DNA from: Kaistella montana
GTDB lineage: Bacteria; Bacteroidota; Bacteroidia; Flavobacteriales; Weeksellaceae
Direction of reading: 5' to 3'
Length of the DNA stretch: 64,000 bases
Assembly: GCF_024436175.1 (NCBI RefSeq)
Contig: NZ_JANFQP010000001.1
Span: forward strand, 558,001-622,000
Position 1 is the first letter of the stretch. Each line of letters begins with the position of its first letter. The notes under the pieces are model-generated. The model had not been told where the DNA came from, made no database searches, and worked only from the letters and a program-made list of their open reading frames with translations. Shown piece by piece: positions 43,925 through 52,456 of the stretch. The position numbers were made by a program, and so were the translations under genes.

Positions 43925-44437
43925 TTAAGGCTCAAAACTCTCAAATTTTCCGTTGTCGTAAAACATTACAATTCGAATAATTTTATTTTGTTGATTTTCA
44001 GTAATTTGTGATTTAGGTTGAATTTCCTGAACGGCTAATCGCTGAGAATCGGATATTTTTTCTTTTTCGGGCATTTGATCGGAAATTTTCGATTCTCGCG
44101 GAATTTCTTTTTGCACCGAATCTTCACTCTCCGTAATTCCGAAATTATCATCGTCAATTAAAGAGAACAAATCGGGCAGGGAAGTAGGTTTTTGTTTTTC
44201 TACAATTACTTCAGTTTCGGGTTTGATGAGCATTTCGCCTTCGCCTTTTATCAACCAATCCCACTGAATTTCAGGGAAACGTTCTTTAATCTTAATCAGG
44301 AAATCCAGTGAAGGTTTATTTCTACCGGAAGTGATGTGCGAAATGTTCGAACGTTGTACATCGATCGAATCAGCAAATTCAGAAGAAGTAAGTTCTGAAT
44401 ATTCTATAATTTTTGAAATTCTTTCGTTCAAATTCAT
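43925..44437 (-). CDS. XRE-type helix-turn-helix transcriptional regulator
   Basis: 170 residues from the ATG at 44437 (MNLNERISKIIEYSELTSSEF); the longer frame would read through the promoter repeats. Residues about 3-66 are a Cro/C1-type HTH: SSEFADSIDVQRSNISHITSGRNKPSLDFLIKI, then IQWDWLIKGEGEML, typical of flavobacterial regulators. The middle (about 75-145) is low-complexity, Ser/Glu/Lys-rich and probably disordered, followed by a conserved-looking IIRIVMFYDNGKFESFEP. Three -7-like repeats precede it. No phage genes are nearby, so it is probably a chromosomal regulator. Confidence 0.86.
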   Translation of the reverse strand: MNLNERISKIIEYSELTSSEFADSIDVQRSNISHITSGRNKPSLDFLIKIKERFPEIQWDWLIKGEGEMLIKPETEVIVEKQKPTSLPDLFSLIDDDNFGITESEDSVQKEIPRESKISDQMPEKEKISDSQRLAVQEIQPKSQITENQQNKIIRIVMFYDNGKFESFEP

Positions 44438-44440
44438 AAT

Positions 44441-44520
44441 TACAAATGTAAATAAATAATTGTTTGCTACAATATACAAAAGTAAATAAATGAAAACCAA
44501 AACTATTTACAAAAGTAAAA
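44441..44520 (-). promoter_or_regulatory. Three spaced promoter/operator-like repeats before the XRE gene
   Basis: On the minus strand TTTACATTTGTAA (at 44441-44452), TTTACTTTTGTAT (at 44475-44487) and TTTACTTTTGTAAA (at 44507-44520) recur at 34- and 33-base steps. Each holds a TAnnTTTG and a TTAC-N4-GTAA symmetry. The proximal one has TTG exactly 19 bases upstream (44472-44470), making a full promoter whose start would be at or near the ATG. Confidence 0.6.
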
Positions 44521-44543
44521 CCAACAAAATGATTGTTGGTTTT
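44517..44543 (-). terminator. Terminator of terC
   Basis: AAAACCAACAA and TTGTTGGTTTT pair around AATGA, 30 bases after the TerC stop on the minus strand. Its T run overlaps the most distal XRE repeat. Confidence 0.75.
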
Positions 44544-44572
44544 CAGATGATTAAGGTATTTGCTTTTATAAA

Positions 44573-45664
44573 TTACCGATGTAAATTTTCATTATTATCT
44601 TGATCGATTCTTAATTTTCTTTCTTTTTTACGTTCAGGAAATATTAAAGAGAAGAAGATACTTAAACCTAAAATACTTACAATAACAAGTAAAGAATGTG
44701 TTGTAGTAAATCCAAATGAATCAAGATATGAATGGAAAAGCATCTTCAAACCGATAAAGGTTAAGAGCAAAGCCAGACCTAATTTTAGGAAACGGAATTT
44801 GTCGATAATTCCGGCCAATAAAAAGAACATCGATCTAAGCCCAATGATGGCAAAAATATTGGAGAAAAATACAATATAAGGATCTTTAGTAACCGAAAAA
44901 ATTGCGGGAATACTATCAACCGCGAATATCAAATCGGTGGCTTCTATAATAAGGAGAACCAGAAAAAGCGGAGTGATTTTCTTTACACCTTCTATTGTTA
45001 CAAAAAACTTGTTTCCTACAAAATGGTCATGAACTTTAAAAAATCGTTTCGCAAACTTCACCACCGGGTGATTTTGAGTATCAATTTTTTCTTCATTGTC
45101 TTTATCAAAGAACATTTTCACCCCTGTGAAGACTAGGAATGCTCCGAATACATACATGATCCAGCTGAATTTTTCGATCAAAGCAGCACCTACGAAAATG
45201 AAGATAAACCGCATCACAATTGCTCCCAGAATTCCCCAAAACAACACACGATGATAATTCTTCTGTGCAACTCCAAATGCAGTAAAAATAAGCACCATAA
45301 CGAAGATATTATCCACTGAAAGCGCATATTCAACGACGTAACCGGTTAGATATTCCAACCCAAGGTTTTGGTTATACAATTGGATACTGTGTTCCAAATC
45401 TTGAGGAATAACTTTTACGGGGTGATGATGCGAAGAAATTACCTGTTGCAGTTTTTCCATGCTATCGATCCCGTGGAGTAGGTGACCGTAAGTAATCAGT
45501 ATAAAATAAAAACACATTGACAAGGCAACTACAAAAAAGCTCATCAAGCCTGCTTGTTTCATTGAAATTGTATCGGATTTTTTCTTTAATAAGCCTAAGT
45601 CTAAAGCAAGGATAAAAAAGATGAATACTATAAATCCTAAGAGAAAAATTGATTCGTTAGCCAT
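44573..45664 (-). CDS. TerC family integral membrane protein
   Basis: 363 residues from the ATG at 45664 (MANESIFLLGFIVFI), chosen because a TATCTTTG -7 element (45687-45680) lies within any longer frame. About nine membrane helices. TerC hallmarks are GYVVEYALSVDNIFVMVLIFTAF (with the acidic Glu/Asp pair), VIEATDLIFAVDSIPAIFSVTKDPYIVFFSN as IIEATDLIFAVDSIPAIF, and a loop with VKFAKRFFKVHDHF. TerC proteins are tied to metal-ion efflux and metal loading of exoenzymes in other bacteria. Here the role is probably Mn2+ or other metal export, an inference. Confidence 0.92.
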   Translation of the reverse strand: MANESIFLLGFIVFIFFILALDLGLLKKKSDTISMKQAGLMSFFVVALSMCFYFILITYGHLLHGIDSMEKLQQVISSHHHPVKVIPQDLEHSIQLYNQNLGLEYLTGYVVEYALSVDNIFVMVLIFTAFGVAQKNYHRVLFWGILGAIVMRFIFIFVGAALIEKFSWIMYVFGAFLVFTGVKMFFDKDNEEKIDTQNHPVVKFAKRFFKVHDHFVGNKFFVTIEGVKKITPLFLVLLIIEATDLIFAVDSIPAIFSVTKDPYIVFFSNIFAIIGLRSMFFLLAGIIDKFRFLKLGLALLLTFIGLKMLFHSYLDSFGFTTTHSLLVIVSILGLSIFFSLIFPERKKERKLRIDQDNNENLHR

Positions 45665-46013
45665 ATAAAATATTTGTAGCAAAGATAATGAATTAATCAT
45701 TTTTATCTCAATTTACATTTGTAATTAAAATGTAATTAACATAGATATCAACAAGAGATCACGTTTATGTTTTTTCCCTACAAATGGGCATTTGTGGATG
45801 TTTTTCTACTTAAAGTATATTTGAAATAGTGGTTTATATAAATATTTTAATTGATTGGTTTTTAACTAATTATAAAATATAAGTAAAAATAATTCAATCC
45901 ACAATTTTATCAACAGACAAATTGACGTTTTGGGTTGTTTAATTAATTTACAAAAGTGAATTTTCTAAATCCATTTAAAAAATATAAATTTGAAAAATGT
46001 AAAATAAATTTCA
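45665..46013. other. Divergent promoter region between terC and M14 peptidase gene
   Basis: AT-rich, no gene. It holds the terC -7 element (minus strand, 45687-45680), a TTACATTTGTAA site near 45713-45724 like the XRE-gene repeats, a related TTACAAAAGTGA near 45950, and TAAATTTG (45985-45992), a -7 element 21 bases before the M14 gene. Confidence 0.55.
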
Positions 46014-47120
46014 ATGCGAGATAATTTCAATTACCGAAAATGCCCTGATTTCCCAAACCGCTATATTTCCCCGAAAAAATTATTTTTTTTCCTACAGGCG
46101 AATTACAGCGATTGTATTTCGGAGGTTGGTACTTCTTTTTTAGATCAGCCGATTTATAAAATGAGAATCGGAACTGGTGAAACAAAGGTTTTAGCTTGGT
46201 CGCAAATGCACGGAAACGAATCTAATGCAACGCACGCAATGCTCGATTTGTTGGAAGTTTTTAAAGATCAACCAGAGTTGAAAGAAAAATTATTTTCTGA
46301 AATTACTTTAGATTTTATCTTTATGTTGAATCCTGACGGTTCTGAAAAATGGACTCGTAGAAATGCGATAGATATTGATATGAATCGCGATTTTCTGAAA
46401 CTTTCGAGTAAAGAATTTCCTATTTTGAAAAATATCGCTGAAAATGGAGAATACGATTATGCACTGAATCTTCATGAACAACGAACGATTTTTACTTCTG
46501 ATGGCGAAAATCCAGCAACGCTTTCGTTTTTAGCACCTTCCATGAATCATGAAAGGGAAATAACCGAAACTCGAAAAAAATCGATGGCGGTAATTGTGAA
46601 GATTGTTGAAGCTTTGAAAACTGAAATTCCAAATCAGATTGCGCGATATTCTGACGAGTTTTATCCTACTTCTACCGGAGATAATTTCACGAAAATGGGG
46701 ATTCCGACGATCTTGTATGAAGGCGGTCATTTTCCGAATGATTATAAAAGAGAAGCTACCCGAAAATATTATACTTTGGCTTTGTATGAAGGTTTGAAGG
46801 CTATTGCAGAATTGAAAGGTGCGAAAGATGATTGGGAAAAATATCAAGAAATTCCGGAGAATAAAGATTCACACTATGACATCATTTATAGAAATGTAAA
46901 ATTGAATACCGATCACGAATGTATTCTCGATATCGCGGTGCAATTCAAGGAGGAAATTGTCGATGGAGATGATGAAATTTCGTTCGTACCAATCGTGATG
47001 GAAGTGGGAGATGTAGGTAAGAAAAAGGGCTGGAAAGAAATCGATTGTACCGGAAAAAAATTCATTTCAGAAAAGAAATTTCCAAAATTGGATGCTGAAG
47101 TAGATTTTAGAATAGAATAA
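46014..47120 (+). CDS. M14 family zinc carboxypeptidase
   Basis: 368 residues, no evident signal peptide. Zinc ligands fit HxxE...H: His66 and Glu69 in SQMHGNESNAT, and His153 in ALNLHEQRT. Substrate-binding MLNPDGSEKWTRRN and IDMNRDF are present, and Glu235 in TILYEGGHFPNDY is the likely general base. It removes C-terminal residues, or acts on peptidoglycan-type or modified peptides as some cytoplasmic M14 members do. The C-terminal 90 residues are specific to this branch and unassigned. Confidence 0.88.
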   Translation: MRDNFNYRKCPDFPNRYISPKKLFFFLQANYSDCISEVGTSFLDQPIYKMRIGTGETKVLAWSQMHGNESNATHAMLDLLEVFKDQPELKEKLFSEITLDFIFMLNPDGSEKWTRRNAIDIDMNRDFLKLSSKEFPILKNIAENGEYDYALNLHEQRTIFTSDGENPATLSFLAPSMNHEREITETRKKSMAVIVKIVEALKTEIPNQIARYSDEFYPTSTGDNFTKMGIPTILYEGGHFPNDYKREATRKYYTLALYEGLKAIAELKGAKDDWEKYQEIPENKDSHYDIIYRNVKLNTDHECILDIAVQFKEEIVDGDDEISFVPIVMEVGDVGKKKGWKEIDCTGKKFISEKKFPKLDAEVDFRIE

Positions 47121-47149
47121 AAAAGCGAGACCGAAAAGTCTCGCTTTAT
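47119..47149. terminator. Bidirectional terminator between M14 and DUF4920 genes
   Basis: AAAGCGAGAC and GTCTCGCTTT pair perfectly around CGAAAA, between convergent genes. Confidence 0.88.
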
Positions 47150-47168
47150 ATTTGTAAATTGTTGATAA

Positions 47169-47672
47169 CTAATTAACTACCTTAATTCCGGAAGCGACAA
47201 ATCTGATTTCCTCCTGAGGTTTTGTGATCGCATCAATTTCTTGTTGAGATTTTTTCGCGTCTTCAGCATAATGTTTTTGTTCATCTACAGAAATCATTTT
47301 AGTTTCCGCGTTCCCTTCTAAAACTACATTTTTACCAATCAATGCGGTAGGAACGAAGAATCCGTAATCTTTCATTTTTACAAAAAACTTTTCGTTGTTT
47401 TCTGTTTCTAAGGTGAGCCAGCAACCTTTTTTATCACAAACATCGGTTACTTTACCTTTAACTGCTACATTTTCGAGTTTTTTAGTTTGAGCAAGTTTTT
47501 TATCCAATTTTTCTGGTGAAATTGCCTTTTTTTCAGCTTTTGCAGAAATAGTATTTCCGTAAACGTCTCCTACCAAAGCGTTGCCTGCGGGTGGACCCAT
47601 TTTTTTCTCGGTTTCCTGTGCAAAAACTAATGTAGAGAATGCGATAGTGAATATAAATGCTAATTTTTTCAT
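47169..47672 (-). CDS. Secreted DUF4920 protein
   Basis: 167 residues with signal peptide MKKLAFIFTIAFSTLVFAQ. The DUF4920 / OB-fold-like region contains VAVKGKVTDVCDKKGCWLTLE (KGCW motif with paired cysteines, about residues 70-90) and FVKMKDYGFFVPTALIGKNVVLEG, then a helical tail. The family is periplasmic, and the KGCW region suggests metal or haem handling, but this is unproven. The gene is divergent from the APC permease gene across a 192-base AT-rich spacer with no other signal. Confidence 0.88.
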   Translation of the reverse strand: MKKLAFIFTIAFSTLVFAQETEKKMGPPAGNALVGDVYGNTISAKAEKKAISPEKLDKKLAQTKKLENVAVKGKVTDVCDKKGCWLTLETENNEKFFVKMKDYGFFVPTALIGKNVVLEGNAETKMISVDEQKHYAEDAKKSQQEIDAITKPQEEIRFVASGIKVVN

Positions 47673-47864
47673 AAATCAAATTTTTTCAAAATTAATAAAT
47701 ATTTCTACATTCATTTTTATAAAACTATTTTTTTTTAGTTAAATCTTAAATTAGTCTCAATTAAAAACAAATATCATTGTATAAAATTAATATATTTAGA
47801 CTTTTAAAATAGAAAACTAAAAACTTTCGGATTAATTATCTGAGTTTCAATAGAATTAAGCTTT

Positions 47865-49274
47865 ATGAAGAAAAAACTTAAACTTTGGGATGCCACAATG
47901 CTCGTAATGGGCTCGATGATTGGCAGTGGAATCTTTATTGTAAGTTCCGATATGATGCGGAATCTGGGCTCCGGATATTGGCTGATTGCAGTGTGGATTA
48001 TCACGGGAATTATGACCGTGGCAGCGGCAATTTCTTACGGCGAACTTTCTGCGATGTTTCCAAAAGCTGGTGGACAATATACCTACATGACTGAAATTTT
48101 CGGAAAAATGACCGGTTTTCTTTATGGTTGGGGATTGTTTACGGTAATTCAAACCGGAACAATTGCTGCAGTAGCAATGGCTTTCGGGAAATTTACCGCT
48201 TATTTGATTCCTGCCCTCAATAATTCTCAACCCATTTTCCAAAGCGGAAGTTTTAAAATTACTTGGATTCAAATTTTAGCTATCGTTATTATTCTTTTGC
48301 TTACTTATATCAATACGAAAGGGGTGAAAAATGGCAAATTGTTGCAGAATATTTTTACCACTTCCAAAATTGTTGCGTTGCTCGGCATTATTATTTTCGG
48401 ATTTCTTTTGGTAAAAGATTCGCAATGGGCTGAAAACATGAATTTTGGCTGGAATGCTTTTCAAAATTTCGGGAAAGAAATAGGAAATGATCTGGTGTCC
48501 ACAGGTTGGCAATCTATCGGAAGCGTTACACTTCTTGGCGGAATTGCGGCGGCAATGGTAGGTTCAGTCTTTAGTTCTGTTGCTTGGGAAAACGTTACTT
48601 TTATGTCCGGTGAAATTGAAAATCCCAAGAAAAATGTAGTGAAAGCAATGGTTTTGGGAACAACTGTCGTGATGGTTTTGTATCTTTTGGTGAATTTCGT
48701 TTACCTGAATGCTTTAGATCGTGACGGAATTGCATTTGCTGATAAAAATCGTCCTGCTGTCGCTGCTTCCGAAGTTATTTTTGGAAATCTTGGTACAGTA
48801 ATTATGGCGATTCTGGTGATGATTTCTACATTTGGTTGCATCAATGGTTTGGTTTTAGCAGGAGCTCGCGTTTTCCAAACAATGGCAAAAGACGGACTGT
48901 TTTTCAAACAGGCAATCGAAAATAACAAAAACGAAGTTCCTGAAAAATCACTTTGGATGCAGGGAATTTGGGCTTCAGTGCTCGCACTTAGCGGTCAATA
49001 CGGCGATTTACTCGACATGATTTCTTTCGTTATCGTTCTATTTTATATGATTACCGTTTTCGGCGTAATTTATTTAAGAATCAAAAAACCAAATCTCGAA
49101 AGACCTTATAAAACCTGGCTTTACCCTATAACACCAATCTTATATTTACTTATCGGAAGTGCATTTTGTCTCCTGCTAATTTGGTTTAAGCCTCAATATA
49201 CTTGGCCTGGTTTTATCCTTATTTTGCTTGGTTTACCGGTGTATTGGTTCATTAACAAACGAAAAACAGAGTAA
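47865..49274 (+). CDS. APC family amino acid permease
   Basis: 469 residues with about 12 membrane helices. The N-terminal substrate-binding TM1 has MLVMGSMIGSGIFIVSSDM (the GSGIF motif), TM3 has GGQYTYMTEIFGKMTGFLYGW, and TM6 has SSVAWENVTFMSGEIENPKKN. The C-terminus is basic (FINKRKTE). It imports or exchanges amino acids; the exact substrate is unknown. It is followed directly by the second copy of the structured repeat, which begins at its stop codon. Confidence 0.92.
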   Translation: MKKKLKLWDATMLVMGSMIGSGIFIVSSDMMRNLGSGYWLIAVWIITGIMTVAAAISYGELSAMFPKAGGQYTYMTEIFGKMTGFLYGWGLFTVIQTGTIAAVAMAFGKFTAYLIPALNNSQPIFQSGSFKITWIQILAIVIILLLTYINTKGVKNGKLLQNIFTTSKIVALLGIIIFGFLLVKDSQWAENMNFGWNAFQNFGKEIGNDLVSTGWQSIGSVTLLGGIAAAMVGSVFSSVAWENVTFMSGEIENPKKNVVKAMVLGTTVVMVLYLLVNFVYLNALDRDGIAFADKNRPAVAASEVIFGNLGTVIMAILVMISTFGCINGLVLAGARVFQTMAKDGLFFKQAIENNKNEVPEKSLWMQGIWASVLALSGQYGDLLDMISFVIVLFYMITVFGVIYLRIKKPNLERPYKTWLYPITPILYLLIGSAFCLLLIWFKPQYTWPGFILILLGLPVYWFINKRKTE

Positions 49275-49388
49275 TTTTTTTTAGGAGCATCAAGATTTTC
49301 GCAATTTTCGAAGACTCGTCCTGCTGTTCGTTGCAATCTTCCACCGACCTTGTCGGCGGAAGGATTTCCACTACCATCAGGGCTAGAA
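49272..49388 (+). repeat. Structured intergenic repeat, copy 2
   Basis: Starts at the permease stop codon with TAATTTTTTTTAGGAGCA, the same 18 bases as copy 1. The outer stem is GTCCT (49318-49322) with AGGGC (49379-49383); copy 1 has GTCCC with GGGGC, a compensatory change. The central hairpin CTTCC-A-CCGAC / GTCGG-C-GGAAG replaces the GC-rich hairpin of copy 1. It ends with GGGCTAGAAG. Confidence 0.75.
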
Positions 49389-49450
49389 GTTCTGTCGTTT
49401 TTATTTTGAAAAGTCACTAAATTTAGCTTACATTTAATAAAAATTAAAAA

Positions 49451-49687
49451 ATGTCAGAATTGGTCCCGATTTTCCAGTCATCATACCTTTACGAGATAGA
49501 ATTGGCCAAAACCAAACTCTCATCTCGGGATATTCCGAGCCACATCAAAAACGAATATGTGAATAATGTGGCGGTTTTTCCGATTTCTCAGAACTATTAT
49601 CTCTTGGTAAATCAACACGATGTGAAAATTGCTCAGCAAATTCTTCAAGAAAACAACGAAATCACCGATGAAGAAAATCCTGAATAA
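49451..49687 (+). CDS. DUF2007 domain protein
   Basis: 78 residues, soluble. Matches the short DUF2007 (putative signal-transducing) pattern: LVPIFQSSYLYEIELAKTKL, then VFPISQNYYLLVNQHDVKIAQQIL. Its function is unknown. It starts 60 bases after the end of the structured repeat and has no partner gene. The acidic tail NNEITDEENPE is probably disordered. Confidence 0.82.
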   Translation: MSELVPIFQSSYLYEIELAKTKLSSRDIPSHIKNEYVNNVAVFPISQNYYLLVNQHDVKIAQQILQENNEITDEENPE

Positions 49688-49790
49688 ATAGTTTATTTTG
49701 AGAATTTATTCAGAACTTTTATTGCTATTTTAAGTTCACTTTTACCTGAAAAATATTCAGATTTTATCCCTAAAAACCATCCGTTTTCCT

Positions 49791-49821
49791 TTTGTCTTGC
49801 CTCATAAATTCCGTATCTTTG
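49791..49821 (+). promoter_or_regulatory. Promoter of menB
   Basis: TTTG at 49791-49794, 19 bases, TATCTTTG at 49814-49821: an exact match to the Bacteroidota consensus, 19 bases before the menB ATG. Confidence 0.75.
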
Positions 49822-49840
49822 GCTCAAATTTTACAAGAAA

Positions 49841-50677
49841 ATGATCGATTGGAAAACCGTAAAAGAATACGAAGATATTACTTACCAAAAGTGTGGCGCA
49901 GTTGCAAGAATTGCCTTCAACAGACCTGAAGTTCGCAACGCATTCCGCCCAAAAACTACCTCAGAATTATACGATGCTTTTTATCACGTTTCAGAAGATC
50001 CTTCTGTTGGTGTGGTTTTGTTGACCGGTGAAGGACCAAGTCCGAAAGACGGTGGACACGCATTTTGCAGTGGAGGTGACCAAAAAGCTCGTGGTGAACA
50101 AGGTTACGTAGGCGAAGATGGAAGACATCGTTTGAATATTTTAGAAGTTCAGCGTTTGATCCGTTTTATGCCGAAAGTGGTGATCGCCGTAGTGAATGGT
50201 TGGGCAGTTGGTGGCGGACATTCGTTACACGTAGTTTGCGATTTGACTTTAGCCAGCGAAGAGCACGCGATTTTCAAACAAACCGATGCCGATGTTACAA
50301 GTTTTGATGGTGGTTATGGTTCTGCATATTTGGCAAAAATGGTTGGTCAGAAAAAAGCCAGAGAAATTTTCTTTTTAGGAAGAAATTATTCCGCGAAAGA
50401 AGCTGAAGCAATGGGAATGGTCAATGCAGTAATTCCTCATGCAGAGCTGGAAGACACTGCTTACGAATGGGCTCAGGAAATTTTAGGAAAATCGCCAATG
50501 TCAATTCGTATGCTGAAATTTGCGATGAATTTAACCGACGACGGAATGGTTGGTCAACAAGTTTTTGCCGGCGAAGCAACGCGTTTGGCATACATGACCG
50601 ATGAAGCGAAAGAAGGTAGAAATGCTTTCCTAGAAAAAAGAAAACCCGATTTCGGCGAAAACAAATGGATTTCATAA
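49841..50677 (+). CDS. menB: 1,4-dihydroxy-2-naphthoyl-CoA synthase
   Basis: 278 residues of the crotonase fold. It closes the second ring of menaquinone by converting o-succinylbenzoyl-CoA. MenB features are the RIAFNRPEVRNAFRPKT start, DGGHAFCSGGDQKARGEQGY, VVNGWAVGGGHSLHVVCDLT (oxyanion hole), and TDADVTSFDGGYGSAYLAKM containing the catalytic Asp-Tyr region. The end EKRKPDFGENKWIS is typical. A consensus promoter precedes it, and menA follows after 84 bases. Confidence 0.96.
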   Translation: MIDWKTVKEYEDITYQKCGAVARIAFNRPEVRNAFRPKTTSELYDAFYHVSEDPSVGVVLLTGEGPSPKDGGHAFCSGGDQKARGEQGYVGEDGRHRLNILEVQRLIRFMPKVVIAVVNGWAVGGGHSLHVVCDLTLASEEHAIFKQTDADVTSFDGGYGSAYLAKMVGQKKAREIFFLGRNYSAKEAEAMGMVNAVIPHAELEDTAYEWAQEILGKSPMSIRMLKFAMNLTDDGMVGQQVFAGEATRLAYMTDEAKEGRNAFLEKRKPDFGENKWIS

Positions 50678-50761
50678 AATAGATTTTAGATAGGAGAAAT
50701 TGACTCATATTTTTTAAATTTTGTCTAAAATCTCATACCTGAAATCTCATATCTAAAATAT

Positions 50762-51691
50762 ATGATTGATTGGATAAAAGCGGCTCGGCTGCGTACTTTA
50801 CCGCTGTCAATGAGCGGAATTATCATGGCATCCTTCATCGCAAGATGGAGAATTACCGAACAAGGCGGAACTTGGGATTGGAAGATTTTTGCAATGGCGA
50901 TGTTGGTAACTTTGCTTTATCAAATTCTTTCAAATTTCGCAAACGATTACGGCGACGGCGTAAAAGGAACCGACAAAAATAGGATAGGAGAAGCCGAGCA
51001 AAGAGCTGTAGCTTCTGGAAAAATCACCGCTAACCAGATGAGAAATGCTGTGATTTTGTTCGCAATTCTTTCGTTTTTGGCCACCGTTGCGCTTTTATAT
51101 CTTGCGTTTTTTAAAGAAAATTTAATGAATGAATTCTACATTTTTGTAGGATTGGGAATTGCGTGTATTTTGGCGGCAATCGGTTACACGGTCGGCAAAA
51201 AACCTTATGGATACTTAGGTTTGGGCGATATTTTCGTGTTTGTGTTTTTCGGATTGGTTTCCGTTTGCGGAAGTTATTTCCTTTTCACCAAAACTTTTCA
51301 TTGGGATATGCTTCTTCCCGCTACAGCAATCGGAATGTTGAGCGCAGCAGTTCTAAATTTAAACAACATGCGCGACATTGAAAACGATGCAAAAAGCGGA
51401 AAAAAAACGCTGGCTTTGCGATTAGGTTTCAGAAATGCGATGGTTTATGAAGTGATTCTCTTGCAATTACCACTTATTTTGATGTTGGTTTTTATGATGA
51501 TGAATGGTTTACACACCCAAAGAAAATATTACGCTTTCATCTTTTTTATTCTAATGTTTCCGATGACGGGACTTCGAAGAAAAATAATGCAAGTAAAACA
51601 ACCAAGCGAACTGGATCCATTTTTAAAACAAGTAGGAATAATGACTTTAATGATGGCGATTTTGGTGGCTTTTGGGTTGAATTATTTTTAA
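50762..51691 (+). CDS. menA: 1,4-dihydroxy-2-naphthoate polyprenyltransferase
   Basis: 309 residues, UbiA-type membrane prenyltransferase with about nine helices. It attaches the isoprenoid tail to dihydroxynaphthoate. The first Asp-rich motif is FANDYGDGVKGTDKNRIGEAEQR (about 61-80) and the second is LNNMRDIENDAKSGKKTLALRLG. It probably shares the menB transcript. The 84-base spacer holds a short repeat with AAATCTCATA twice. Confidence 0.95.
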   Translation: MIDWIKAARLRTLPLSMSGIIMASFIARWRITEQGGTWDWKIFAMAMLVTLLYQILSNFANDYGDGVKGTDKNRIGEAEQRAVASGKITANQMRNAVILFAILSFLATVALLYLAFFKENLMNEFYIFVGLGIACILAAIGYTVGKKPYGYLGLGDIFVFVFFGLVSVCGSYFLFTKTFHWDMLLPATAIGMLSAAVLNLNNMRDIENDAKSGKKTLALRLGFRNAMVYEVILLQLPLILMLVFMMMNGLHTQRKYYAFIFFILMFPMTGLRRKIMQVKQPSELDPFLKQVGIMTLMMAILVAFGLNYF

Positions 51692-51770
51692 ATAAGATTC
51701 GAACAATTGGAATTTGTTTTATAATTTATCTTTTTACTTCTATTTAAAACTAAATTTAAAAACTTAAAAA

Positions 51771-52451
51771 ATGAAAATACAATATCTCGGACAAAACTGT
51801 TTTTTGTTCAATTATAAAGAAAAAAATATTTTAACAGATCCTTTTTACAATTTCGGGAAAGCAGAATCTGGATTTGATATTTCAGCACAAAAAATTGATT
51901 ATGTGCTCATTACTCACGCTCACGGCGATCATACCGCTGATGTGAAAGAAGTTTTACATTATCATCCGGAAGCTGCGGTGATTGGTCAACCTGAAATCTG
52001 CGGATATTTTGGTCACGCAAATTCAATTGATCTCAATTTTGGCGGTTCTGCGAAAATTGATGATTTGAAAATTTCAATGGTTCCGGCAAGTCACACAAGT
52101 TCTTTCCCGGACGGAACTTACGGCGGACAACCTTGCGGATATATTTTTAGATTACCTGGAAAAAACATCTATTTTGCAGGCGATACTGGCGTGATGGCCG
52201 ATATGGGATTGTTTCCACAATTATTCGGAAATATCGATTTGGCGGTACTTCCAATCGGATCTCATTATACGATGTGTGCCCGAAAAGCAAGTTTTGCAGC
52301 TTCAGAATTATTAAAAACTAAGAAAGTAATTGGCTGTCATTTCGATACTTTTGAACCGATTAAAATCAATCATGAAGAAGCTTTGAAACATTTCGAAGAA
52401 AAAGGAGTGGAGTTGGTGTTGCCAAAATTCGGAGAAAAATTTGACGTATAG
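51771..52451 (+). CDS. UPF0173-type metal-dependent hydrolase (MBL fold)
   Basis: 226 residues. Typical UPF0173 sequence: KIQYLGQNCFLFNYKEKNI, then YVLITHAHGDHTADVKEVL (HxHxDH, about residues 49-54), PASHTSSFPDGTYGGQPCGYIF, YFAGDTGVMADMGL and the C-terminal GCHFDTFEPI. It binds two metal ions and hydrolyses an unknown, possibly nucleotide or lipid, substrate. The gene is single and is followed by the SRP RNA on the opposite strand. Confidence 0.92.
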   Translation: MKIQYLGQNCFLFNYKEKNILTDPFYNFGKAESGFDISAQKIDYVLITHAHGDHTADVKEVLHYHPEAAVIGQPEICGYFGHANSIDLNFGGSAKIDDLKISMVPASHTSSFPDGTYGGQPCGYIFRLPGKNIYFAGDTGVMADMGLFPQLFGNIDLAVLPIGSHYTMCARKASFAASELLKTKKVIGCHFDTFEPIKINHEEALKHFEEKGVELVLPKFGEKFDV

Positions 52452-52456
52452 ACACA

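Noticed and set aside
43925..44520. XRE gene and triple operator considered as part of a prophage
   Set aside because: No integrase, structural or replication phage genes within 20 kb on either side.
47856..48272. 138-codon minus-strand frame opposite the APC permease
   Set aside because: Composition is that of a shadow frame (His/Arg/Ser-rich, no domain), and the opposite strand encodes a well-supported permease.
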